Assembly: GCF_003711225.1 (NCBI RefSeq)
Contig: NZ_CP031030.1
Location: 6,313,501 to 6,377,500, forward strand
Direction of reading: 5' to 3'
Length of the DNA stretch: 64,000 nucleotides
Source: Runella sp. SP2
GTDB taxonomy: Bacteria; Bacteroidota; Bacteroidia; Cytophagales; Spirosomataceae
Part shown: positions 15,909 to 23,872 of the stretch, piece by piece
How the letters are laid out: each line of letters opens with the position of its first letter
How positions within the stretch are numbered: position 1 is the stretch's first letter
The notes under the pieces: generated by a model
What the model was told of the DNA's origin: nothing
Seen by the model: the letters and a program-made list of their open reading frames with translations, nothing else
Database searches by the model: none
Translations under genes and position numbers: made by a program

Positions 15909-16679
15909 ATGAATCTGGAAATAATCAAAACAGAATTATTGGAGGATTACCTAACGCTAGTTCCCAAAGATTTAGCACAACGTTTTGATGCCCTGAAGGA
16001 TGCAGACATTTCAACCGATACGTTTAGCTTTCATACGTCAGTAGCTTCGGTTTTTTCAAGCAAAATAGAAGGCGAAGAGATTGAATTAGATAGTTATATC
16101 AAACACAAAAAATTTGGCATTAAGTTTTTACCCGACTATACTAAGAAAATTGACGACCTGTATGATGCTTATACTTTTGCCAAAACCAATGTGTTGAATA
16201 AAACAAACATAAGCAAAGCACATAAATTATTAAGCAAACATATAGTTGCAAAACAGCAACAAGGCAAATTACGTACACAAAATATGTATGTAAGTACGCC
16301 CGATGGAAGGATTGAATATGTAGCAGTTTCCCCGTATGAAGTAGAATCCGAAATGGAAAAGTTCTATCATGATATAGCAGTGCTTTTGAAGCAAAAGCTA
16401 ACCACAGAAAAAGCTTTCTTTTTTGCAGCTATGATTCATTTGGCATTCGTAAAAATTCATCCTTGGAACGATGGCAACGGCAGAAGTGGAAGATTGATAG
16501 AAAAATGGTTTTTAGCTCAAAAATTAGGCGAAAAAGCATGGTTTGTACCCAGCGAAAGAAACTATTATGAACACCACCAAACCTATTACCGTAATTTACG
16601 TCTGTTGGGGTTAGAATATCCTGAGCTTGACTATTCAAAAGCACTGCCTTTCCTATTAATGTTACCCAATAGTTTATAA
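15909..16679 (+). CDS. Fic family protein (class II, self-inhibited)
   Basis: A 256-residue Fic-domain protein that probably transfers AMP from ATP to a protein hydroxyl group. The catalytic signature HPWNDGNGRSGR (consensus HxFxxGNGRxxR) is at about residues 184-195, with the flap region before it. The N-terminal region contains SSKIEGE (about 55-61), which matches the [S/T]xxxE[G/N] inhibitory helix, so this is a class II Fic whose active site is obstructed by its own N-terminal segment. No antitoxin gene is next to it, in keeping with self-inhibition. It is AT-richer than cysS and is followed within 6 bases by a palindromic element, so it may have arrived by transfer. Confidence 0.87.
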   Translation: MNLEIIKTELLEDYLTLVPKDLAQRFDALKDADISTDTFSFHTSVASVFSSKIEGEEIELDSYIKHKKFGIKFLPDYTKKIDDLYDAYTFAKTNVLNKTNISKAHKLLSKHIVAKQQQGKLRTQNMYVSTPDGRIEYVAVSPYEVESEMEKFYHDIAVLLKQKLTTEKAFFFAAMIHLAFVKIHPWNDGNGRSGRLIEKWFLAQKLGEKAWFVPSERNYYEHHQTYYRNLRLLGLEYPELDYSKALPFLLMLPNSL

Positions 16680-16684
16680 TTTAC

Positions 16685-16888
16685 GCGAACTTTTCAAGAA
16701 ATGTGCCTTTAGGCACTACCTATTTGTAGTTATAGGAGCCTATTTTCTTATTTCAGTGTGCCGTAGGTACACAACATCGCTTACAAGTGGTGTACCTATG
16801 GCACACCAAATCGGACAAGCCCTCATTGTTCTACAAATGTTAAGCCTCTATGAGGCCCAAAACCAAGCACTTATCTTGAAAAGTTCGC
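16685..16888. repeat. 204-bp palindromic MITE-like element
   Basis: Terminal inverted repeats of 22 bp begin GCGAACTTTTCAAGA at 16685 and end with the complement at 16888 (right arm 16867-16888), 20 of 22 positions matching. Inside are shorter dyads: GTGCCTTTAGGCAC, GTGCCGTAGGTAC with GTACCTATGGCAC, and GCCTCTATGAGGC. No protein is encoded. Structure fits a non-autonomous miniature element or a dispersed palindromic repeat; genome-wide copies cannot be checked here. It accounts for most of the gene-free stretch 16680-16992. Confidence 0.7.
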
Positions 16889-16992
16889 ATTATAATTATC
16901 AAAATCCAGCCTCAACGGTACCTTGTAAAACTATAAAGAATGCGTAAAGCTAATGTTAGCGGTAATGCTAAAACAACAACGAAATTAAAGAG

Positions 16993-17511
16993 ATGCCTCC
17001 ATATTATGACATTTACGGGCTTTCAAGACAACGTGACAAAAGAACCATTGAGAAGTTTCTAAACTATTTTTCAATAAGGGAAAAAATTGAAAATAGAGAA
17101 GGGCAAGAAATTGCCGTTTACAAAAATGAAAAATATAATACAGAAGAAACTTGGACAGCAATAAGTACTTTGACAGAAGTAATCGACTTTGGACTTGAAA
17201 ATAAAAATTTTGGTTTCGCATTTTATATTGGCGACAATTTGAAAGAAGGAATCAACCATATTATTTTAAAGTTTACGTTTGATGGAAAAATCATATTTGG
17301 AATATCTGTTAAAGAAAATAAAATTGACGACAATGGAAATTTGATTGATAATTATGGTAAAGCACTTGAGATCGAGAAGAAAATTGCAGAATTGACAAAT
17401 TCTACAAAGACCTCTATTCAATTTGAGTATGCGCCATCAGACGATGAAGAAGAGTTTGACAATGATATTGAAATGTGGCGAAATATGAACGAAGAGAAAC
17501 TTAAGAAATAA
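16993..17511 (+). CDS. Hypothetical protein in a cassette-like unit
   Basis: A 172-residue soluble protein beginning MPPYYDIYGLSRQRDKRTIEKFL and ending in an acidic tail (YAPSDDEEEFDNDIEMW). It has no signal peptide or membrane segment and looks like an alpha/beta domain with an FTFDGKIIFGISV strand pair. I do not recognise an enzymatic motif and know of no assigned function. The gene is strongly AT-rich compared with its neighbours. It is bounded on the left by GTTAGCGG (16955-16962) and on the right by CCGCTAAC (17519-17526), eight bases after its stop, which suggests a mobile single-gene cassette. Confidence 0.7.
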   Translation: MPPYYDIYGLSRQRDKRTIEKFLNYFSIREKIENREGQEIAVYKNEKYNTEETWTAISTLTEVIDFGLENKNFGFAFYIGDNLKEGINHIILKFTFDGKIIFGISVKENKIDDNGNLIDNYGKALEIEKKIAELTNSTKTSIQFEYAPSDDEEEFDNDIEMWRNMNEEKLKK

Positions 17512-17518
17512 GCACATA

Positions 17519-17684
17519 CCGCTAACACGGGTTTTGCGTTAGTGGGCGGACAGTGCGAATATAAACATTTGAGCAATTAATAAACATTAGTGCTAGCAGA
17601 CAGTTTTCGGTTTCAAAAGCCCACCAGCGCAAAGCCCGAAAACGTTTTAAGCAGGCGAAAAATTGCGCTTCCGACGCACTGTCT
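17519..17684. repeat. attC-like folded repeat downstream of the cassette gene
   Basis: Starts with CCGCTAAC (complement of the motif left of the gene). GGGTTTTGCGTTAGTGGGC (17529-17547) pairs with GCCCACCAGCGCAAAGCCC (17619-17637) with three mismatches; GACAGTGCG (17549-17557) pairs with CGCACTGTC (17675-17683). The right end lacks a closing GTTAGCGG, so the unit looks eroded. It fills most of the gap before the next gene. Confidence 0.5.
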
Positions 17685-17706
17685 AGCAAAATAAATTCCT
17701 ACAGTG

Positions 17707-20085
17707 ATGAAAAGTTGGTTAACAGCGGTGGTTTTGGTGGTGTGTAGTGTGAGCAGTTGGGCCAATCACATCATTGGTGGTGACATTTCTGTTGCCCGAC
17801 GTAGCCCTTCTTCCAACGATTTTACCATTACCCTCACGCTCATTTACGACGCAAACCTCCGCAGCACCGAAGACAACGCCTTTGTGTCGGTTTTTCGTAA
17901 AAGCGATAACAGCCGTATCGAAGATTTAACGCTCTCGCGCGTTGCAAAACAAGAACTACCGTACACCAATACTCGTTGTGTTGGTAGTCCGTCAGACACT
18001 AAAAACACCTTGATTCGCTACACGGCAAATGCCAGTTTTTCGGCAGCGGCTTACAATGCTGCGGGAGGTTTTTATCTGGCGTGGGAAGAATGTTGCCGCA
18101 ACGGTAGTCTGCTCAACATCCAGACACCCAGCCGCGTTGGGCTTGTTTTTTACGCCGAACTACCTCCACTTGCCACCGTTAACAGCTCCCCTGTTTTTAA
18201 AACACCCGAAATAAAATACATCTGCGTGGGAAAAGACGTAGAAGCAGATTTTAGTGCCAGCGATACCGATAAAGATGAGCTTTCGTACAGCATCGTCACG
18301 CCACTTATTGGTTCTACCGACGGCGGTGGGACTTTTCCTACCAAAGCGCAGTCAGGCCCATACAAACGCGCTACCTGGGCTAATGGTTTTGACAGTACAA
18401 AAGCGATTTCGGGCAAAACACCCTTAAAAATTGACCCTAAAACGGGCAAAATCACCGTTAACGCTTCGCAACTAGGTTCGTTTGCCTTTGCCGTTCGTTG
18501 TGAAGAATACCGCAACGGAACAAAAATCGGCGAAGTACGACGAGAGTTTGTTTTCCAAGTCGTTGACTGCATTTCCACGCCTCCTTCGGCTGTTTCTATC
18601 AACGTAAAATCAGCAACTTCGGGCGTTGTTCCTTCGATTCAATCTAACGGACACGTATCGGCATTAACCATGTGTGGAATCGACAGCGCAGTGCTAAAGC
18701 CCGACGATGAAGACCCACAATGGGCTTACGAATGGCAGCGCGACGGAAAAACAATAGAAGGGAATACATCGGCATCTCTGGCTGTGAAACAAGCAGGCGT
18801 TTATACACTTCTCAAACGTTTTGCCCAAAGTTGCAGTGCCGAAGAAGCCTCTATGAATACTAGCACGGTAAGTCTCAAAAGCACCCCTTCGGTCAAGATT
18901 AGCTCAAGCCGCCCTCTTCCTATTTGTGATAGCGATAGCACTAATTTGAGCATCGAAACAGCGGCAGGCTCTACCGTGGCTTGGAAATACAACGGACAGG
19001 CCGTTGGAAGCAACGCCTCCACCTTATATTATGTCAAACAAGCAGGTACGTACCACGTAACCGCCACCGACGCAGTTTCTCAATGCCAAGCCAAAGACAG
19101 CGTTATTGTCAGATTAATAGCTGGCCCACCTGCTCCTATCTCGATTTCGGGGCCACCCATTTTTTGTGCCAATGATTCGGTCAAACTCACCACGCCCAAC
19201 GTCAAAACCTACGAATATGTTTGGTACGAAGGAAAAGTTCCAATTTTTTCGGTCATTACCAATGAATTATACCCGCAAAAATCAGGGGAGTATAGCGTAG
19301 CAGTGGTTGATACAGTAACACGCTGTGCCACGCGTTCGCTGGTGTTAGAGATTGTCGTCAAACCTTCCCCCAAAGTTGCATTAGACTCTATTGCTCCGCT
19401 TTGTACTACTGCTCTCCAAGCAATCACCCTCAGAGGAACCCCTGCAGGTGGCGTGTTTAGCGGCAATGGAGTAACAGGCAATCGCTTTGTCTCCCAAAAT
19501 TTAGCAGCGGGTACTTATCCCATTACTTACACCTATACCAACCCCGAAGGATGTTCGGGCAAAGCCACTCGTTTGGTAAGGTTAGCTCCTCCACCTCGCA
19601 TCGATGGTACTGACCGATGGATTGTTGTGAAAGGTGACAGCATCGAACTACGAATGCTTCCCCCGCTCAATTCAACCATTTCGTGGTTTCCAAGCATCGG
19701 TTTGAGCAATCCCTCCACGGCACGTCCCTACGCCAGCCCCGACCGAACCACCACCTACACCTTCACCGTAAGTACCCCCGAAGGCTGTGTTTCAGAGAAA
19801 AAAATCACCGTTCTCGTCATTGACTTGAATATTCCGAACGGTTTTACGCCCAACGATGACGGCAGTAACGATACGTGGGAAATTGGGGGAATTACCGATT
19901 ATCCCAACTGTACCATCGAAGTACTCAACCGTTGGGGCAATGTAGTTTTTAGCAGCAAAGGTTACACCACCGCCTGGGATGGCCGCTGGAACGGCGAATT
20001 AGTGCCCGTTGGAATGTACTACTACCAGATTTATCTTCGCGAGGTAGAACACAAATTCATGGGGAGTTTGAGCGTGATTCGGTAA
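17707..20085 (+). CDS. Type IX secretion cargo with gliding-motility C-terminal domain
   Basis: A 792-residue surface or secreted protein. The signal peptide (MKSWLTAVVLVVCSVSSWA) is followed by NHIIGGDI, the usual opening of a widespread Bacteroidota adhesin-like family, a cadherin-like segment (DTDKDELSYSIV), several Ig/PKD-like modules (AVKQAGVYTLLKR, YVKQAGTYHVTATD, YPQKSGEYSVAVVD), and the type-B T9SS signal NIPNGFTPNDDGSNDTWEIGG, IEVLNRWGNVVFSS and PVGMYYYQIYL. Start placed at the ATG one codon after a GTG in the same frame. It is the second such cargo gene in the window and is separate from the one at 9.7 kb. Ligand unknown. Confidence 0.87.
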   Translation: MKSWLTAVVLVVCSVSSWANHIIGGDISVARRSPSSNDFTITLTLIYDANLRSTEDNAFVSVFRKSDNSRIEDLTLSRVAKQELPYTNTRCVGSPSDTKNTLIRYTANASFSAAAYNAAGGFYLAWEECCRNGSLLNIQTPSRVGLVFYAELPPLATVNSSPVFKTPEIKYICVGKDVEADFSASDTDKDELSYSIVTPLIGSTDGGGTFPTKAQSGPYKRATWANGFDSTKAISGKTPLKIDPKTGKITVNASQLGSFAFAVRCEEYRNGTKIGEVRREFVFQVVDCISTPPSAVSINVKSATSGVVPSIQSNGHVSALTMCGIDSAVLKPDDEDPQWAYEWQRDGKTIEGNTSASLAVKQAGVYTLLKRFAQSCSAEEASMNTSTVSLKSTPSVKISSSRPLPICDSDSTNLSIETAAGSTVAWKYNGQAVGSNASTLYYVKQAGTYHVTATDAVSQCQAKDSVIVRLIAGPPAPISISGPPIFCANDSVKLTTPNVKTYEYVWYEGKVPIFSVITNELYPQKSGEYSVAVVDTVTRCATRSLVLEIVVKPSPKVALDSIAPLCTTALQAITLRGTPAGGVFSGNGVTGNRFVSQNLAAGTYPITYTYTNPEGCSGKATRLVRLAPPPRIDGTDRWIVVKGDSIELRMLPPLNSTISWFPSIGLSNPSTARPYASPDRTTTYTFTVSTPEGCVSEKKITVLVIDLNIPNGFTPNDDGSNDTWEIGGITDYPNCTIEVLNRWGNVVFSSKGYTTAWDGRWNGELVPVGMYYYQIYLREVEHKFMGSLSVIR

Positions 20086-20122
20086 TTTTATCGTAAAATC
20101 GCATCAAATTTACTCGTTATTC

Positions 20123-22396
20123 ATGCAAACATTTTTCCGTACCACCCTCCTTCTCCTATTGGGAGCTACATTTTCGTACGCTCAAATCGACTATACCCAA
20201 TGGGTTAACCCACTTATGGGTACCGACTCCCGCCACGAGCTTTCTACTGGAAATACCTATCCTGCTGTTGCATTGCCGTGGGGAATGAATTTTTGGTGCC
20301 CCCAAACGGGCAAAAACGGCGACGGCTGGATGTACATGTACACTGCCAATAAAATTCGAGGTTTTAAGCAAACACACCAACCCAGTCCGTGGATCAACGA
20401 CTACGGAATGTTTTCTATCATGCCCGTAACGGGAAAACTCAAATTTACCGAAGATGCCCGCCAAAGCTGGTTTTCTCACAAAGCGGAAGTCGTTAAACCA
20501 CATTATTACAGTGTTTATTTGGCCGACCACGACACCCAGGTAGAAATCACGCCTACAGAACGTGCTTCGCAGTTCCGTTTGACGTTCCCCAAAACCGACA
20601 GCGCTTTTGTCGTTATTGATGCCTTTGCCAAGGGTTCATACATCAAGATTATTCCTGAACAACAAAAAATTATTGGGTACAGTACTCAAAACAGCGGCGG
20701 TGTTCCTCCCAATTTTAAGAATTACTTTGAATTGCGTTTCGACAAACCGTTTACTTACTCAGCCACTTGGTCCGACAAAACGTTGTCAAAAAACACCCTC
20801 GAAATGAAAGCCGACCACGCAGGTGGGGTCATTGGGTTTAAAACCAAAAAAGGCGAAGTAGTGACAATCAAAGTTTCGTCCTCGTTTATCAGTGCCGAAC
20901 AAGCCGCGCTCAACCTCACCCGCGAATTGGGCAACGATACCTTTGATGCTACCCTGCAAAAAGGCCAGAAAATCTGGAACCAAGAGCTCGGTCGCTTGGC
21001 CGTAGAAGGTGGCACCGACGCTCAGATTCGCACCTTTTACTCGTGCCTCTACCGCGCTTTGCTCTTCCCGCGTAAATTTTATGAGCTAAACGCCCAAAAT
21101 CAGGTCGTCCACTACAGCCCTTACAATGGCCAAGTGTTGCCTGGCTATATGTTTACCGACAATGGCTTTTGGGATACTTTCCGTTCGGCCATTCCGTTTT
21201 TCACGCTGATGTACCCCACGCTCAACGCCCAAATCATGGAAGGTTTGGTCAATGCCTACAAAGAAAGTGGCTTCTTACCCGAATGGGCCAGCCCAGGCCA
21301 CCGCGACTGCATGATTGGCTCCAACTCTGCCTCGTTGATTGCCGATTCGTACATCAAAGGGATTCGCGGATACGACATCAATACCCTCTACGAAGCCGTT
21401 CTTAAAAACACCGACCACGCAGGCGCAGTAAGTTCCGTCGGGCGCTTTGGACACGAGTACTACAACGAACTTGGATACGTGCCTTACGACGTTAAAATCA
21501 ACGAAAATGCCGCCCGTACGCTCGAATACGCCTACGCCGATTTTTGTATTTTACAATTGGCCAAATCGCTCAAGCGTCCCGAAAGCGAAATCGCCCTTTT
21601 TACCAAACGCAATCAGAACTTCCGCAACTTGTTTGACCCCGAAACCAAATTGATGCGCGGCAAAAACAAGGCAGGTGATTTCCAAAAACCGTTCAACCCG
21701 TTCAAATGGGGCGATGCTTTTACCGAAGGAAATAGCTGGCATTATACCTGGTCGGTTTTCCACGATGTGGACGGCTTGGCCTCGTTGATGGGAGGGCGCG
21801 AAGCTTTTGCCCAAAAACTAGACAGCGTATTTATATTACCACCCGTTTTCGACGAGTCTTACTATGGATTTGTGATTCACGAAATCCGCGAAATGCAGAT
21901 CATGAACATGGGTCAGTACGCCCACGGCAACCAACCGATTCAACACATGCCGTATTTGTACAACTACGCGGGACAACCGTGGAAATCGCAGTATTGGATT
22001 CGCCAAATCATGGATAAGCTTTACCAACCTACCCCCGACGGCTACTGTGGCGACGAAGACAACGGCCAAACTTCGGCTTGGTACGTGTTCAGTGCGTTAG
22101 GTTTTTATCCTGTATGCCCAGGCACCACGCAATACGTAGTGGGAAGCCCACTTTTCAAACGCACCACGATGACGTTTGAAAACGGCAAAAAACTCACCAT
22201 TAACGCCCCCGAAAACAGCGACAAAAACGTTTATGTGAAGCAGTTGGTCTTTAATGGAAAACCCCATACGCAGAACTTTGTGGAGCATCATGCCTTACAA
22301 CAAGGCGGAAGCTTGAACTTCACGATGTCGCCCACGCCTAACCAAAGCCGTGGCACAGAAGTGAGCAGTTTTCCGTATTCGTTTTCTAGGAAGTAG
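20123..22396 (+). CDS. GH92 family alpha-mannosidase, secreted
   Basis: A 757-residue glycoside hydrolase of family 92, calcium-dependent exo-acting alpha-mannosidases that trim mannose from N-glycans or mannans in the periplasm or outside. After a signal peptide (MQTFFRTTLLLLLGATFSYA) the N-terminal beta-sandwich begins DYTQWVNPLMGTDS. The (alpha/alpha)6 domain shows FTDNGFWDTFRSA, EWASPGHRDCMIGSNSA, EGNSWHYTWSVFHD, HGNQPIQHMPYLYNY and DGYCGDEDNGQTSAWYVFSALGFYP, all family hallmarks including the catalytic acid/base regions. Full length. It lies 37 bases after the T9SS cargo gene, so the two may be co-transcribed, and it ends in a strong terminator. Confidence 0.95.
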   Translation: MQTFFRTTLLLLLGATFSYAQIDYTQWVNPLMGTDSRHELSTGNTYPAVALPWGMNFWCPQTGKNGDGWMYMYTANKIRGFKQTHQPSPWINDYGMFSIMPVTGKLKFTEDARQSWFSHKAEVVKPHYYSVYLADHDTQVEITPTERASQFRLTFPKTDSAFVVIDAFAKGSYIKIIPEQQKIIGYSTQNSGGVPPNFKNYFELRFDKPFTYSATWSDKTLSKNTLEMKADHAGGVIGFKTKKGEVVTIKVSSSFISAEQAALNLTRELGNDTFDATLQKGQKIWNQELGRLAVEGGTDAQIRTFYSCLYRALLFPRKFYELNAQNQVVHYSPYNGQVLPGYMFTDNGFWDTFRSAIPFFTLMYPTLNAQIMEGLVNAYKESGFLPEWASPGHRDCMIGSNSASLIADSYIKGIRGYDINTLYEAVLKNTDHAGAVSSVGRFGHEYYNELGYVPYDVKINENAARTLEYAYADFCILQLAKSLKRPESEIALFTKRNQNFRNLFDPETKLMRGKNKAGDFQKPFNPFKWGDAFTEGNSWHYTWSVFHDVDGLASLMGGREAFAQKLDSVFILPPVFDESYYGFVIHEIREMQIMNMGQYAHGNQPIQHMPYLYNYAGQPWKSQYWIRQIMDKLYQPTPDGYCGDEDNGQTSAWYVFSALGFYPVCPGTTQYVVGSPLFKRTTMTFENGKKLTINAPENSDKNVYVKQLVFNGKPHTQNFVEHHALQQGGSLNFTMSPTPNQSRGTEVSSFPYSFSRK

Positions 22397-22438
22397 TGAC
22401 AGAAAGACATCTTCTTCAACTCAAATAATAAATATTCT

Positions 22439-22475
22439 AAGAGGCGGCCTTTCATAGGCCGCCTCTTGTTTTTAT
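22439..22475 (+). terminator. Terminator after the GH92 gene
   Basis: AAGAGGCGGCCT (22439-22450) and AGGCCGCCTCTT (22456-22467) pair perfectly around a five-base loop and run into GTTTTTATTT. Confidence 0.9.
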
Positions 22476-22623
22476 TTCGCATTTGCTTAGAGTAGGATGG
22501 CTCTAAATACTACTTACAACGATTAGAAGTATAAAAAACAACTAAATCTCAGTACTTCGTAATGGTATTTATAGTCTTTGCCTCTTTTTTCTACTATTAA
22601 AAAGGTATAAATAATTATAAAAA

Positions 22624-22670
22624 TACTGTCTAGGCAGTATTTCTTAATAACATCTATACTTCCATATTTG
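22624..22670 (+). promoter_or_regulatory. Dyad operator and promoter of the response-regulator operon
   Basis: The dyad TACTGTCTAGGCAGTA (22624-22639) lies just upstream of a weak promoter: CATATTTG (22663-22670) is one mismatch from TAnnTTTG, with no good TTG 20 bases before it. A weak -33 with an adjacent dyad fits activation by a bound regulator. A nearly identical dyad is found at 28491-28506 upstream of the partner kinase. The rest of the gap 22476-22708 is AT-rich and shows no gene. Confidence 0.55.
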
Positions 22671-22708
22671 CCAAACCAAATACCTCTATTCAACTTTACA
22701 GAACTGAT

Positions 22709-23365
22709 ATGCCTGTCAAAATACTGATTGCAGACGACCACCACGTAGTAGCCGAAAGCCTAAGTATGTTATTAGGTGCTTTCGAGCCTTTCGAGGTAGT
22801 GGGTATTGTAAATAATGGCTGGCAAGTACTTAATTTTATAGAGAAAAATACCATTGACATCATATTAGCCGACTTGCACATGCCCCTGCTCAATGGCAAC
22901 GACATGACCGTCCGCATACGAGAACAGCATCCACTCATCAAAGTTATCATACTGACTATGAGCGAGGAAGCTGCCCATATTCGTGAAGCATTACAAGCAG
23001 GCGTATGTGGATATGTCATGAAAAGTGCCGAACGGGCCGAGCTTATCAGGGCCATACAAACGGTAGCTTCAGGCGAAAATTATTTTAGCGAGAAGATTGT
23101 ACGCAAACTGGCCGAAATACCTAACCTCAACAATACCAATGGCAAAACTGCCATTGATGATATAGTACCCTTGACCAAGCGTGAGCTCGAAATAATGCGG
23201 CTCATTGCCGAAGATTTAAGCAACCAAGCCATCGCCGACCGACTGCATCTGAGTGTAACGACCGTAGAAACCCACCGCCGCAACCTCCTCAAAAAAGTAG
23301 GCGTAAGCTCTGCCGTGGGCCTTATGCGCTGGGCCTTGAAACATAAGTTGATTGATGAGATTTAA
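22709..23365 (+). CDS. NarL/FixJ-family response regulator
   Basis: A 218-residue two-component response regulator. The receiver domain has the acidic pair DD at residues 9-10, the phospho-acceptor Asp55 in IILADLHMP, the Thr in ILTMS and the Lys in YVMKSAERA. A LuxR-type helix-turn-helix follows (LTKRELEIMRLIAEDLSNQAIADRLHLSVTTVETHRRNLL, about 151-190). It starts a run of four same-strand genes with a 33-base gap to the next. The matching histidine kinase is encoded 3 kb downstream on the opposite strand. The shared dyad upstream of both genes suggests autoregulation and control of the enclosed operon. Confidence 0.92.
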   Translation: MPVKILIADDHHVVAESLSMLLGAFEPFEVVGIVNNGWQVLNFIEKNTIDIILADLHMPLLNGNDMTVRIREQHPLIKVIILTMSEEAAHIREALQAGVCGYVMKSAERAELIRAIQTVASGENYFSEKIVRKLAEIPNLNNTNGKTAIDDIVPLTKRELEIMRLIAEDLSNQAIADRLHLSVTTVETHRRNLLKKVGVSSAVGLMRWALKHKLIDEI

Positions 23366-23398
23366 ACTAATTTTTAACCTTTTAAATTTTTTCTAATT

Positions 23399-23872
23399 AT
23401 GGCAGAAATTACATTTTGTGGCGTATGCGAAGGCAAAGTTTCTTATTGGAATAAGAATCTAAACGATGGAGGAGGCACACTTACATACATCAGTGTTTGT
23501 TATCTTTTTGGGGGATTGAGTGGTTACAAAAATGAAATAGTAGGTAGAGATTCAAAAGACTATATCATGGTACAAATACCAAGTCATATCATCAAAGAAA
23601 TAGTACCAACGGATAAGAAAATTAAGTTTAAAAAAGATACCCAGACATACGAATTTTTTGTTTCAAAAATTACTGTAACTAATGCTGCCAATTTTACTAT
23701 TGTAATTCAAAAAATTATCGGAGGTGGTTTAAGAATTATGAATGAGTTAGAAACTCTTAATCTGAATGATGGCTATTTGCAGCGGGTATTTACTTTACTC
23801 AAAAGTGGAGAGACAATAAACGATACTGTTTCGACACCTCCATGTCCACCACGACCAGATGGAAATATATGA
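23399..23872 (+). CDS. Unknown protein with Thr/Ser/Cys-rich tail; possible RiPP precursor or partner
   Basis: A 157-residue protein I cannot assign. It opens MAEITFCGVCEGKVSYWNKN with a CxxC pair, has a predicted beta-rich centre, and ends with a helix-like NDGYLQRVFTLLKSG followed by the tail ETINDTVSTPPCPPRPDGNI, which contains four Ser/Thr and one Cys followed by prolines. Its stop codon overlaps the start of the kinase gene (ATGA at 23869-23872), so the two are translationally coupled. Because the next two genes encode the kinase/lyase pair that dehydrates Ser/Thr in RiPPs, the tail could be a core peptide on a large leader. Equally it could be an accessory protein with the true precursor elsewhere. 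Confidence 0.6.
   Translation: MAEITFCGVCEGKVSYWNKNLNDGGGTLTYISVCYLFGGLSGYKNEIVGRDSKDYIMVQIPSHIIKEIVPTDKKIKFKKDTQTYEFFVSKITVTNAANFTIVIQKIIGGGLRIMNELETLNLNDGYLQRVFTLLKSGETINDTVSTPPCPPRPDGNI

Noticed and set aside
16756-16947. 63-codon open frame in the palindromic element
   Set aside because: It runs through the inverted repeat and outside it, with no start signal; chance frame.
18150-18602. 150-codon open frame on the minus strand
   Set aside because: Lies wholly within the second T9SS cargo gene on the other strand and has no recognisable product.
22397-22708. Riboswitch or small RNA in the gap before the response regulator
   Set aside because: Only a terminator, a dyad and AT-rich sequence are visible; no conserved aptamer core was recognised.
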